Positions 44,604 to 57,583 are shown, counted from the stretch's first letter. The stretch: 64,000 nucleotides of DNA from Anopheles merus (GCF_017562075.2 NC_054082.1:7579050-7643049), one strand, 5' to 3'. Numbers and translations are program-made. The notes: a model not told the origin generated them from the sequence alone.

Positions 44604-47600
44604 GCCAAAGCGCTTCTCTTTCCTCCCGATGCGTGTTGGAGGTTAGGTCGCGAAATGTGCACTGCGGCAAGCGATAAGTACTGACAGCGACTGCGAATGC
44701 GTCGGCCGGCGGTGAGGTTGATGAAATACTGACTGGGATGGTTTATTATCTCGCGATGGGTTAGTATGGATGAGTGATAGTCAGGCACATTTCGTTCGGG
44801 TGGAGAGTTTCGGTCGAGATATGGAAATAACATAAAACGCTAAATAATTTTCATGAAAAAGTCTTTCTTAAACATTTTTGTGTTGCAACAAACTGCCGAC
44901 CAGTTTCATGCCGTATGAACACATTTTGAACAGATTTTTGCCGCAAGGCAACCCAGCGCAACTCCATCTGTGCCCATTCTCCCGAAGGTATTGCTTCTCG
45001 GGCGGAGATTAAAGCTGCAACCAATTGCACGCACACACACACACCGTCCCTCGAATACACCGCAACGGGATAATGTGTTTGCTCTTATTCTTTGACTGGA
45101 AAGTTCAAGCAACACGTTTCCCTGCAACCGTATCGCCACCGGTTGAAGGTTGATGAAGAGCAAGGAGCTACTGCTTTGATTCAGGATGTTTTTTTTTGTA
45201 TGTGTGCGCTGCTTTTGCCCTCTTCCGTCCGTCCGAGTTCATTTCCGCTGTGCCGGTGTACCCTTTTGTGTACCGGTGAGGTACTTAAGGGCTTAATCCA
45301 TTCATGTGATTTCTAGCGCCCTGAAGGCGCATCGGAACATAATGGCAGTGCGCAGTAGAAAGGATCGCTTTCCGTCGTAAATCGAGCGGAGGATGCGTTT
45401 CGGTGAAAAATGCTGCTGGTTTAGTTTTGTCTTAGTTGTGCTTTACAATTTCAAGTATCGGGAATAAAGAACGCTTCACATAAGAATATTGTTCGTTATT
45501 CATTATTTTGATCTCGAAAGAACCATTCATAGCGATTAAGCTTTAATAACTCTCACGCAAGTAAGCATCTTTGCAACATGCTTCTGTCAACTACAAGCTC
45601 TTCAAGCAAGGATTTTACTCTACTCTAGAGTCTTCAATCGTCTTTCCTTTTGAATCCATGCAACATCCAGGCATTACAAATATTGTTTTCAAATAATACA
45701 AATTTTACGTTCAGATTCTTCGTGGATCGATTGCTTTGTAGGCAGAATCTGCAAGTAGAAAGACAATCAGTAATTTCATCTTCCAAGAGAGATTTAAGTA
45801 ATGGCTATTTCCGACACTTGATAGTTTCGAAAACCTGGACACATTCAGTAATCTAAAGTGTCTTTTGACAATTCTGCTGCTGCCTGGACAATGGAATCTT
45901 GGTCAATCTGCCTTGGCCTTAAGGCTTAAATAAATTATTAGTAAGATCATGAAACTGCTATCGTACATAATACAAAATTAATGGTACATTATATATCCTA
46001 GTTAAAGTTCAAGATAACATTTTCTAGGAGGAACGAAGAAATTCTAGTGTCTACATGTTGCCCCGAATGTTATGCGTATAAAGTGCCATAATAACTGGCT
46101 TCGCTTAAACTACACGTATCTCATCGTTCAGACCAGATTATTATACTGTGTGTGGAACGTCCTCTCACCTCAACTCGCCTGCGCTACTCTACCCTCACAT
46201 CTGCAGACGAATACATTAAGTTCCGAATAATTTCACAGAAAAAGAAGACACACGTTACGCGTCTTTCTTGAAATTCCACGGAAACCTCATGTTCCGAGAA
46301 TCGACTTAAACAGCTTTCTGAGCCGCGTATATTACAATTATCTGTCATATGCGCGGCTATGTATACCCCTTAGCCCAGCCCTGCCCAGCAATGTTCAGGC
46401 TCTAGATACAAAGTACAGGCCCCAATACATCATCATCATCATCATCGCCCAAGTGATCATCGTGCCAAGGCGTCATGACCGGCCCGGTCTCACCTTCAAC
46501 GAAGCGAAACCTTCGCAAAGGAGGACGCCCAATGACGACAGAACGTTGTGTAATTTGTTTACTCAATCGGTTTACATCCCGTCGCTAGATTTAGCTCCGG
46601 CCGGTTGACGAGCTTATGTGGACAGCCATTTTGCCAGATAGTAGAGATTGGGTGAGGCTGTCGTAAAAATAGCAGAAAGCACTAAGCACCAACAGGAGCC
46701 AACAAAGTGGTTTTGATGTTTTGCTGATGTTACTTAATTTATCTTGAAAAAAAAATTTCTCTTTGGAGGTTTCCAATCATCCATCAATCGGTACGAGCAA
46801 TGAATTAAGCGTCCTCCAATTGGTTAATGTAGCGGACACCCACCCTTTCAGTTCCATCCTACCGCTAGTAAAGCGCCACTCCCGTCGCACAAAAGTGCAT
46901 AAGCAAATAGTTAAATCGAGCTCAAACGATGCTCAAACAGAATCGATTCCTGTGTCCCACAGTTTTCGGTGGTCTCATCCCATGGCATCAAAACGAACAA
47001 CGCGTTGACTTTTGTTTTTCAGGCATCTTTTTTTCTCACTGAGCACTGTGGTATACAGCAATGTCGCACAATAAAAAAAACGGTCGGTAAACCGGCATAA
47101 TGTGAAGTCGCCATCAACTTTTCTCTCCCGAAATGGATGAAGCTGAAAGGAAGCCGAGCGGGCGGATGCAGCTCAACGTTAAAAGCACAGCGATGTGCAG
47201 GCGCAGGAGTAGGATGGCGAGGACTTCTTAAAATAAAATTTTCGTTCACAAATATTTGACGGGAACAAATGAAATAAAATATTGAAATATGATACGATAT
47301 TCTCCGCCGAACCCGAAAGCCCGAGTAGAAGTTGCCGAAGCGTAGAGAGAGGTGATGGTGGTCCATGGTGGCCTTTTTTAACTCTCGTTGTCTCTTTCTA
47401 TTTTTCTCCCTAAATTGATGTGTTGGACTTTTTTTTCGCGTACCTTCAACCAGTGAGAGCCTTTTTCCTTCCGTAGCTGCGGCCCAATTTCCCACCCACA
47501 CACACATACGCGCTTTTGGGTGAGTTTAAAGTGGACGGCACGGTTTTTGTGTGATCTGCTTTCACAGGCCGTCAGTACCCGCTGGTGGGCAAAGGACGAC

Positions 47601-48819
47601 TAGAGTGGGCGACTTTGGGTTTGGGCAATGATCATGAGCGGCTTTTGCAGGGACAGCCGGGGGACGTGTGGGTCGAAATATTTGGACGCATTTCAGGATG
47701 AGCTGAAATTGAAAACATCACCGCCAATGAAGCGCGCACTACCCCGTGTCGTACCACCATCCGCCTCAAATCCCGGATCCCCGGCAAGTCAATACCGAGT
47801 GGGAATCGATGGGAGAAACGTTTTAAAATAATGGACCCGTCGAAGAGATGTTTGTTAAACGGTTGCCATTTTGGATGTCGTTTGTTTGGATGGAATTTCT
47901 GTTTTTTTTTGTGTGCTGCCGGCTTTATTTTTGAATTCTTCTGGTTGGCTGGCCTCATGATGGTCGTGAAAACGCTTAATGTAGCGCTTGAAATGGCATT
48001 GGGAGTGAGAAATTATAGTTGGTCTTGCATTGCTGTCATCCATGCTCGCAGAAGCCATCAGTTACTTTGGTGAAGTTCACATTTAGTTTCTTTGAATCAA
48101 CAACTTAATGTCAATGAACCGTTGCTTTTTATACGATTCCAGCATGGTTCCCCAGAACGTGTGCAGCGTCAGTACAAACAACAGAAACGAAACTCATCCC
48201 TAAACGTAAACTGGTTCACTAACCGCGGTAAGAGTCATGGCGGAACATCGCAATAAACTTATAAAAATGGAAATTTCCACCCAGCGGCATGGGGCAGCGG
48301 AAGGTACAATAAAATCCGTTCATTATTATGCCCTCTTGCGATTAACCAAATCGAGCAGTATTTGTACTAGATAAGCAAGCGGTTAAGGCACGCTCGGGAC
48401 GATGCACGGCACTCGGCCCCGGGATGTGCATACTCCGTGCTGCTCGCTTTCATTTTGTGCAGCTTTCATGACACGGTCGACGCAGTGTGAAAAAGAGACC
48501 CAATTTTTTACCCGAGTTTATTCCATCCTGCCGCCCGGGAGTGTCTCGTCTTGCGTGGCACGGTTCGTGATAAAGAAAGGTGGTGCAAAAAATATGGCCA
48601 CAAAGCCAGCCGGCAGGCCGATCCGGAGAGCTGTCGGAGCCGGCGGAGTTATTCTATTTTTAATTTGAAAATGTTATTTGCCGTGTGGCCGTGGCTGAGT
48701 TCGTGCTGATAAGAGATTGTCGTCTTGTGACAGCGGGGACGGGACATACGAATCGCAAGGAGGAGATATTCTGTCTCCTGGCACACTGAAGCTGGCGGTG
48801 CATTGTAGATACGTGTACA
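44604..48819. other. Gene-free stretch
   Basis: No gene was recognised. 45480-46020 is AT-rich. 46020-46560 is compositionally distinct and could be an old transposon remnant, but no frame or terminus was identified. The (ATC)6 tract lies inside it. Confidence 0.45.
46429..46446. repeat. (ATC)6 microsatellite
   Basis: Six pure ATC units. Confidence 0.9.
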
Positions 48820-48848
48820 CCCCCCCTCCCCCTCCCCCCATCCAACCC
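48820..48848 (-). other. Putative G-quadruplex motif
   Basis: On the minus strand four G-runs (3, 6, 5 and 7 Gs) are separated by loops of 6, 1 and 1 nt. This fits the G3+N1-7 rule. Neighbouring DNA has no recognised promoter or gene. Confidence 0.7.
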
Positions 48849-51800
48849 ACCACCTTTCGGTGGCCTCGGAATGCACCTCTACAAACAACTGCGTCACCGG
48901 TCGAGCGTCTGGGTAAATAGTTTCAAATAAAATAATTAATTAGATATAAAAGCTGTTAAACAGCACGCCCTGTCGGGCTTTGTTCCGTGTGTGTGTGTCG
49001 ACCCATCCCGTGGGCACTAACCACGAAATCTCCGCCGCTCTCCTCCATTTTGTTTGCTCGAGCCCAACTACCGGCTCGCCCACCCACCCTGCGGGGCTGC
49101 ACGGATGCTGCGTATGCCACAGCTCGGTAAGTATCACCATTGCACCTGGAAAATGTGCAGTTAGTGCATTCAACCTCGGCCGTACATTAGTGCTTTTGAA
49201 GCTGGTGTAGCTGCCTAAACCGGCAGACAGCATGCCTGTCTGCGAATGGGTCCGTTTATTGGTTGCCAGTTGCAAATAAAATAATTTGTTTATTAATTAG
49301 AACCCGTGCCGTAAGCGCACAGTGCAAATAGGACAGCGAGCGAACCAGCTGTGCACTGGTTGTGTGTGTGGTGCAAAAATGCTGCTGAATTGCACCATAA
49401 ATTTAATTCCAGCAGCAGGATTTATCAGTATTAGATGGTGATTTTAATAACACTAGCAAACATTTTTAAAGCAAAACAAAACATCATTTTTACATACACA
49501 TTATGCAGGCAATCCATCACTAGCAAAATAGGCTTGAAATTGTATATCAGACACTGGAATAATTGATCGAATAAATAATATCTAAAGACCACGAAATATG
49601 GTTACATTGGTCAATAAAATTCCTAAAGAAAGTGGCACAAACAGTTTTTAGCTATGTACGAAAACATAATTCACATGCCCAGTGAAGATGTCTGCTGGTG
49701 GTTCTGTCACGCGTTGTCGCTAATTGAACAAAACCAGTCGCTGCAATATTGACCTTTTTGCAATTGACTGTGGCATTGCCTGGTGGGTTTTGCCATCAGT
49801 TGTACGAAGAACTGTTCCTGTTTTGTGCAGATGATCGATGTAGTACAGACTGGAACATCGTTTCAGTCCGATGTGCGTTCGACTGCGTTCCGTTGGACTT
49901 GGCAAGATTTCATCTCATAAGATAAAACTAACGTAAGCCTACTCCAAATGAACGTGGTAAGTCAACCAGCCGTATGGGTATAAGCTTATTGCAAAAAAAA
50001 AAAAAAAAGCAAAAACGCATAACTAGTTCAGCTTTGCAAATAGTTGTCCGGTTCTTGCTGCTCGGAGGTAGACACGGCCGACCTGTGTACCTACGGTTGG
50101 CCGTTTGACCACAGATCATATGTACCAAGTTTACCGCGGAAAAATATTTTCCTACTCACCGACCGAGTAATATGTACACGCGGGAAGCGTGTTGCCTGTT
50201 TTTTTGTATACACTCACACAAGACGCCCCTGTACCGTCTCGTGGCGCCACTCTCAGTCGTGTGAGTATGCGTATCGTTTAAATATGATTAAAATGTTATT
50301 ATAATGCGAACGGAATTGTTGTCCAATAACAAATATTGATAGAAACATAGAGCACAGCTGGGGCTGGAGGGATGCTGGAGCGAGACTGATCTGAAAAGCG
50401 GACAGTGAAAATGATGATAAAAATGGAACAAAACGTCCCCCGAACGTGCCATTTTGATCCGTGTCTGGTACACATCGGCTTTTGCTGTGATTTTGTCCAT
50501 TTTTTTTTGCCCTTCTAGCCTGCATTGTGAATTATTTCAGAAGCTGTACAAAGTACACAATTAGTACAATGAGAGAGAATCGGTAAAGGATTTATGTGCG
50601 TGCGTGTGTGTTTATGTGCGATGGTCGTTATTTTTAATGTCAATTCGTAACCACGGTTAGTTTGCCCTGCGACCGATAAAACAAACTTCAAATGCCTTTT
50701 TTTTCGCTCGCTCGATGGTCGGAAAGTTAAATAAATGCAGTGCAAACTCGTGGTGAGATTGTGTAAAGCATTAGTTGATGCTGATGAATGGTTCGATGGA
50801 TGGCAAATGGACAAATAAAGAAGCCTGTGTAATAGATATGTTATGCAGTAATATTTTCTTTTCACACCGATAATTCGGCAGGGTTAATTAACTTACTTAC
50901 GACCGAATTTAGGCAAATAGTATGGCCAACCTAACACAACATTTTCCCGTACTATCCAGCAATACACCTATATCAATGTTCAAAACGTCCTGCTTCACAA
51001 TTCCAATCCCCCTAGCCGATAAAACATTTAACAAGCAAACACCATGCAGAGGGCGCTGCGGGCACAGCTTTGGCTAATGGATGCATAACGCGTTTTTATC
51101 CCGCTCGCATGGCCAATCGCTTGTGTTGAAACAATAAGTCGTCCAATAATTGTCGTCATTAAAAATGTAGCTAACCAATATCGGAGGCTCGATTTTTAAT
51201 GCACTACCCATGCGGGATGCATTTTTGAAGCGCATTTTTACACCACAACGTCATGAAACGGGGAGAGACTGTGTGAGTTGAGGTGCGATTGTAAAACTGT
51301 CCTGCAGCTGGTAGCTGTGTATTGTGCTACCCCCAAAATATTGTGCAAATGTGTAACAATATATGCTCATAAAATGTGCATGCATAGCTTTTTGCGTTAC
51401 CCAGTACATTTCGTTGGGTTGGGTGGCTGTACCAGCCAATCAAAAAGTTAATGGACCATATATTGTCGACACAACGGGTATCCAAACAGCTGGCCATTGT
51501 TTATTCAGGAGAGCTACTTTGAAAGAGCGTAATCCATTTGGGTGCTGATGGGGGCTGGTGATGGCTGTAGCATGGATGCATTTGGTTGCATTGTATCGAC
51601 CATATTTTTCAGCAGTTTTCCCGTTTTGCATTGAATCGAATGAATGAGTTGAATCGTAGAAACATTAAGGTTTTGCTTAATGATTAAAATAGTCTATCCT
51701 TTTCTTACTTTTAAAAACAATTAACAATTCAATGTTTTAATTTGTAATAAATATGACAAACTAATAGAATGTGCTTCGCACCAGACATAATAGTGTATTT

Positions 51801-53634
51801 TATCAGCCATTACCTAATCAAAGCATCAAATATCAACACAAACACACAGTCAAACACACCCATAGTATGAAACGGTTACATTTGCCCAGGAAAGATCCAT
51901 TTCTCACAACTGATCATTAAAAAAGGATATTCTGCTATCTCCGCCGGCCTATAATCTATCGCCAAACGGCTTACGGCAGTGACAACACTGAAAGGCACTT
52001 GCACCGGCAGTGGAAATCATGCCGCACTGGACACTGTGAAGCCAGTTGGAGTTGTTTGAGGATAAATATCATTAATCGGATCATTGACGGTCCGCTCCCT
52101 CGCTCCCGCTCGCGGGTCCGTCCTGCCCCATTCTGTCCTTTCCGATCTTCCGCAGACTGTACCGAAAACGACAGGGCAGTAAACATTGGTGGCATTATTT
52201 TTTGATTCGACAACAAATACGAAAGCCTCACAGTGGGTAGAGGTCGGTCCGGCTGATCGATTTTCCCCCCCGTTCGCCCTCGTTCCCAGGAAAATCCGGC
52301 GCTTTGTGGACGGTAAAAATATTTGCCTACGAATTAGCCGCACCAAGGTTCGAGGATTTCTCGGTTTGCCGATTGTTTTATTTGGATGTACCTCGGGCCG
52401 GTGTTGTGATTTGATGTGTTTATGTTTGGTGTGTGTCCGATTTGGGATTGGGGTTTGTGCAAGGTTGTGAGCAGCTGTTGTGTTAGTTTTGGGCACAAAA
52501 CTCGAAGGTTATTTGAAGTTTTCTGAAAGGTTTCTAACTAAATAATTTTGCTAAATATTTACGACCCATGATGCAAGGCAATTGTGCAGCATTGGCAGCC
52601 AACCGCTTCTTAAGTCTGTAATACACGCCAAAACTATAAAATTAAAAAGGAATCGAATTGCGGAAAGCAAATCACCAACAAAAGGACGCACAATCTTCCG
52701 CCAGGACTGGAAAGCTGCAAACGAGACCCGAAAACTGTGCCCAGATTTGTTCGATCTACCAACAAAACCGAGCAGTGTTCGGGTGTATGGGTGAGTTTGC
52801 CTGTACGCCCTAGCATGCGCTCTCCAAGCCAGATTCCGCCCTCCGCCACTTGTGCCCCCGAACTTCCGGAAGCCGGGATCCGCCAACCTTCAATATCTGT
52901 TTATCTTCCTCTTTTCCTTTTTGCGCTCCTGTCGTTATCAAAATCACTCATCAAATATTTGACGATGACTCTATATATTATTAAGTTGTGTAATAAGACG
53001 AGTGTTTAGATTTCGATTTTTTCTCTCCGTGTATGCTCGGTGTAAGCTCCTCCAAGCGCTTCCTCTCGAAAGCAGAAAAAAAGCAACCGAAAGAGAGTGC
53101 TTTTGCACTACGACGCTACGCAGGATTCGGGATTCAAGTGTGGAACACGGAGCAAGGTGGGTCCTGTTGCAAGTGGAGCGAAGGGCGGTACGGTCTGCGA
53201 TGATGGCGGCCGATATGCCGTCGTTCGTCGAATCGTGCAACTGCTGTGGCCTGCGCACAGCAACGCTCGCCCCCGAGGGGGTTTTCGCTGGTGTGGGTTA
53301 GCACGGGAGACTCGGGCAAAGATGGCGAGCAGCGAGAGCTGCTCAAAGCCATTCTCAAAATCGTTAACTTAAACAGCACGCCAACGCATTCGCGTTTATG
53401 CAGCAGCAGGCAAGTCCCGATGGAGTGAACGAAAGCTAATGCGTTATTTAATCTCAGCAGAGCGTTATGGAGGAGCATGAAAAGTGTAGCCTAAAATAAT
53501 CCTGCAGTCCTGATGATATTATGAAACATTTCATCGTAAAATTTGTTTGAAAAAAGTTATTAAATACGTCTTACGGTGAATAGCAATATTTGATATTTTC
53601 ATACTAAATACAACCCTTACTGCATCTCTTTAAC
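48849..53634. other. Gene-free stretch
   Basis: No gene was recognised with confidence. It contains a 16-base A-run near 49995, a CTCF-like core (51043-51056), an open frame ending at a splice-donor-like sequence (52582-52794) and a possibly frameshifted zinc-associated-domain-like fragment (53215-53428). Confidence 0.45.
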
Positions 53635-53664
53635 CATCATCATCATCATCATCATCATCATCAT
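53635..53664. repeat. (CAT)10 microsatellite
   Basis: Ten pure CAT units. Confidence 0.95.
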
Positions 53665-54320
53665 GAAGGCATTGGTGAGCAACTGCGACGGCCCACTGGC
53701 ACAGCGTGAGAACATCTGAGAGAGTGATAATGTTTACTTGAGAAAATATTTGCCAGAAAATGGTATGTCTATAGGGTGACTGTAAATAATTTGCCATTCG
53801 CGGAAACGATAGGATGATATGCCGGCTCGGAATTAATACCCAACAAGTTTCAATCGTTTTTCTTTGTTTGGTAGGTTGGCCTGCATAATAGCATGGCTCA
53901 ATATTTAAACATCAACTTGAGGGAAAATCAGGGAAGTACGAAAGGTCAGTCAATTAATGTGTGAGACAGTGGAAAACTAACAAGACAATAATTAATTACA
54001 CCTGGTCAGGTTAGCGCAAACGAGGTACTAATGGAATGGTTCTAACCTTTACGTGCTCTTTACCAAAACTGGTGCAAACATGAACAGGTGTATTGATCAA
54101 TCAAGCGCACTTGCCATTACAATTAGTCTGTTTTCGTTTGACCTCACAATGCTCGTAATGCCTGCAATCGCGAGCAGCATATGCTCTAACATGACCCAAC
54201 ACGAAACGGAAGGGTACGATGGCTTGTTCGCCCGCTAAGGCGATTTAAATTCATCGGCCTCCAATCTAATCAACAAATCATCAGATTATAAATCACCGTT
54301 AAATGTGAGCATGTGGGTAG

Positions 54321-54343
54321 TACATGCGCGCGCGCGCGCGCGC
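54321..54343. repeat. Alternating purine-pyrimidine tract with (GC)9
   Basis: Twenty-three bases alternate purine and pyrimidine without a break. The last 18 are (GC)9, a favourable Z-DNA sequence. It lies about 300 bp from the perfect hairpin at 54648-54704. Confidence 0.9.
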
Positions 54344-54647
54344 TGATGGACAAGCCGACAGATAGACGGACAGACGGCGTTTTTCTCCGGCGACTTTCGA
54401 ACGCAAAGCAAGCGGTGCGCAGCAATTTGTCGCAGTTTATTTTCGGCCTTAGCACCAATTGCACTGCAACATTTGTCCTTTTCGCCCTTGTTCGCCGGCA
54501 CCCTCCGGGATTTGCACCCGGGCAGTGCAATTGGCAGGCGAAGGAAAACAACACACACACACACACCAACCAGCCAACCAACCAACAGCAAACTTCCTCT
54601 TCCCCCGCATTCGGGCGCAAGAGCGTATGGATAAACAGTTACAGATT

Positions 54648-54704
54648 GGTGCCAGGGGTTTTCCTCAATCGGTTTGACATCGGGCCAGGAAAACCCCTGG
54701 CACC
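54648..54704. repeat. Perfect 18-bp inverted repeat (hairpin)
   Basis: The left arm GGTGCCAGGGGTTTTCCT (54648-54665) and its exact reverse complement (54687-54704) are separated by 21 nt. Either strand would fold into an uninterrupted 18-bp stem. The bases just outside the arms do not continue the pairing. It could be a small-RNA precursor, a cis-regulatory palindrome or the remnant of an insertion. It lies in no recognised gene. Confidence 0.9.
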
Positions 54705-54872
54705 CGAGTAAACCTTGCCCCGTCACGCACCGAGCACCAAATGGCAGGACGTATTCTAAGGGGAAGTGTGAGTGTTTTTCCCCCGCTCGGTGCGCTTGTA
54801 ATCGCGACAAATCCTTCGCCAAGAACTTGAAAATAACGAGCAACAACATCGATTTGCTTTGCAGTTTGGGTA

Positions 54873-54882
54873 GGGGTTTTCC
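54873..54882 (+). promoter_or_regulatory. kappaB-like site near the hairpin
   Basis: This is a GGGGTTTTCC decamer, identical to the core of both arms of the 54648-54704 hairpin (54655-54664 on plus, 54688-54697 on minus). It fits the Rel/NF-kappaB consensus GGGRNNYYCC. Function is inference. Confidence 0.3.
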
Positions 54883-57557
54883 GGGGTTTCGGGATGGTTG
54901 CAGCGAGGCTTAAGGACGACGGCAAGACGGTGTGCAAGCGCTGACAGTCGTCGGTTGCGCTGAGCTGGCAGGGAGAAAGAAGGATGAGAAACGATTGTAC
55001 GCAGGCGGAACGAGGGCCGGAGACCGGAGGGTGTAGCAGTGTAGCGTAAACAAACAAATGCCACAACAACAATTACACTCATTGTATTCTATTTAAATTA
55101 ATCCACCCTCTACGCGTTGGAACAGGGGGCCGCTGTCTCGGGGGCAAGGCAGCATTTGGTGTTTTCATTTTTGTCGTTCGGCGTTTGATCAGCTTTTCAG
55201 TACCGGATAACGTAGGCGAACTTGCAATTACCGCGTCAAAATAGATGCAGATGGCAGAGTTTAACCGGAGTTGATCTGCTTTATCTATGACTGAAAAATT
55301 AAGCTGGGTCCCTTAAGAACAACGAGTTTTTGATAAATTCTTAAGGTTTATTTTCAATCAGTGAACTATATCAAGGAATGTGAGAAGCAATCAAAAGTTA
55401 TTTTTATGTATTATTGCACTCCTTCGCATGTTTGATATGCTCCCAAAACGAGTGTCGCACACGGTTTCGTTCAAGCACCTCGGCGATAAAACGCTCCCTC
55501 AATATGCTGTCCACTCTTATCTTGCACTCCCATCAGGGCAGCGTAGAGCACCACCGCAAAGCCCCCGACCCGAATACAGCAGCACCAGCAGCATTTGTCT
55601 TCATTTCGTGCGATCAGTCCAGCTTAACGACGTGCCACCGACACGCCATGGCGGTCACGAAATCCGGTCATCTTTCGCACAGCGTGTACGCAGAAAAACT
55701 GGTGAAAATCGTAGGAAAGCTCTCCAAAACGAGATAAAGGATGTCGCAGCATGCGCAATCTAGCCCACCCCGGCCAGCTGGCCGGCCTCGTACGCGCGTG
55801 GCACTCCTGCAGTAGCAATAAAATAATAATGACAGTTATCCAGCTTTAGCGCTCCGGGCGTTTTCCCCGCCCTTCAAGGTTCTTCCTCCGATTCGAAAAA
55901 CATCCCTTGTCGTTCGCCGGCCTTATCCGCAGTGCACAACGCAGCGAAACCCAAGTGGAAGGATTTGATTGTTGCATGAATTATTTGAGCAATCCATCCC
56001 GAGCGCCGCACCGGAGGGTTGTTTTAAACTCACGCAATTTAAGCCTCCGTCGCCTTCGGGCTGTAGTGGGCATGATGTTTTTTTGTTGTTGTTCTGTTGT
56101 GTTCCCCGATTTATTCCTTCAGTCGATTCCGTTCCGTACGGCCGTAGACGACATCAACAACCTGCACACCATGGTTGGTACAGGCAACGCGCCAACAATA
56201 TTGCCCATTTGCCGAGCGCGGCCACGCAAGTGGCGCGGGCCGGTGCGCTGGGTCGGAATCATAGGCGGATGGGCGACTGCAACGCACGTTCCGTGCAGTG
56301 CAGAGCCCGAAGCCTTGAGGGTCTTGCCCCGACCGCGGCGGCCCACGCAGCGCGCCGAGGGTTGGAAGAAAAACTTTTTCAAACTGCTAGAGAACTCAAA
56401 TATTTGTTCAATTGACTATTTATAAACTAGAGCACCTGTTCAAATTTTTCGCTCGCCGTATGGACTCGAGATGGCTCGAGCCTGAGCTGCCCTGGGTGTG
56501 TACGTCCAACCGTTCGCCGTTGGCTGGTGTGCGGTTGTGCAGGTTTGGTTGCCTCGTTTTCGCCCGGCGCAAGGTTGGGGATCTGCGTCCTATAGCGCAG
56601 TGAAGGCGTGCTGTTTTACGCGTGCAGTATCAGCTATCTGCCGTGGGCCAGAAGTGCTTTCCCGCGAAAAAAGCTCATTTTTTACAGAAAACAAGAAAAA
56701 AAATCCCGAGCTCGTTCCCAAAAAACTCGTTGGTGCTTCTATTTTTTTTACAACTTTTTTTTTTGGAAGCTACCCGTTGTCGAACGAGTTAAATGGGCTG
56801 CCCGTGTACGGCACGGTCGCCAGTGCAGCATGATGCAGCACGGCCATCCACTTGATGCGTGGTGTGCTATCGTACCATATTGTTTCGACAACTTACTCGA
56901 ACAACTTTACCTACGCACGCCACTTCAGCGCCCAACTCCACGAGCCTTCGTGAACCGTTTATTTCGAGCCTCTACACTCACTCAGGAGGTTTTTTTTTGT
57001 TTTTTTTTTATTAATGGCTATTCTGTGTGGGTGAAACATATTTCATAGTTTAGCATATTACACAGTTGTGCCGGTGAAACTTCCGGTCCTTCGGTTCTGC
57101 TTTTCCTGTGCCGCTGGTATGCTGAAGCGAATAACCAGATGGTCAAGCGCGCGCACAACCGTTGGCAGTCTGATTAACTTTTGCAGTGTACAGTGCACCC
57201 TCGCCTGATGATGATGGTGACGATGATGATGATGGGGACGTGGAGAACATGCGAGCCCTTTTCGCTAACGCTTGTTTGTTATTAGTGTGTATGGGTGCAT
57301 GGGACGGCCGCTGACGAGTGTCCGCGCGATGACGAAGATGACGACAAGTGAGTAGTACTTTATGTCAAACACTGATGTAGGGCTATTTGCGTAAAGGTTG
57401 GATGTGTATGTGTGTATGTGTCTGTGTTTTTTTTCAATTCAACTCTGTCCAGAGATTGTTCTCCATTTCCGGTTCTATCTAACAAACTGGCTCGGAACCA
57501 TGTCCTTAGGCGGGCTGCCGGACTGTGTGGGTGGTAGCAGTGTTTGAAACGGTGCAA

Positions 57558-57583
57558 TGCTGCTGCTGCTGCTGCTGCTGCTG
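57558..57583. repeat. (TGC)8 microsatellite
   Basis: Pure TGC/CTG array of 26 bp. Confidence 0.95.

Noticed and set aside
44057..44833. 258-codon minus-strand frame
   Set aside because: No recognisable motif, and it contains the 44530-44603 inverted repeat, so coding is unlikely.
46020..46560. Compositionally distinct block suspected to be a retrotransposon remnant
   Set aside because: No reverse-transcriptase motif, terminal repeat or target duplication could be found, so it is noted only as unexplained sequence.
48384..48393. TAAGGCACGC, matching the first ten bases of miR-124
   Set aside because: The following bases diverge from the mature miRNA and no complementary arm is present nearby.
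55770..55785. Perfect 16-bp palindrome
   Set aside because: About one such palindrome is expected by chance in 64 kb, and a second occurs at 3330-3345.
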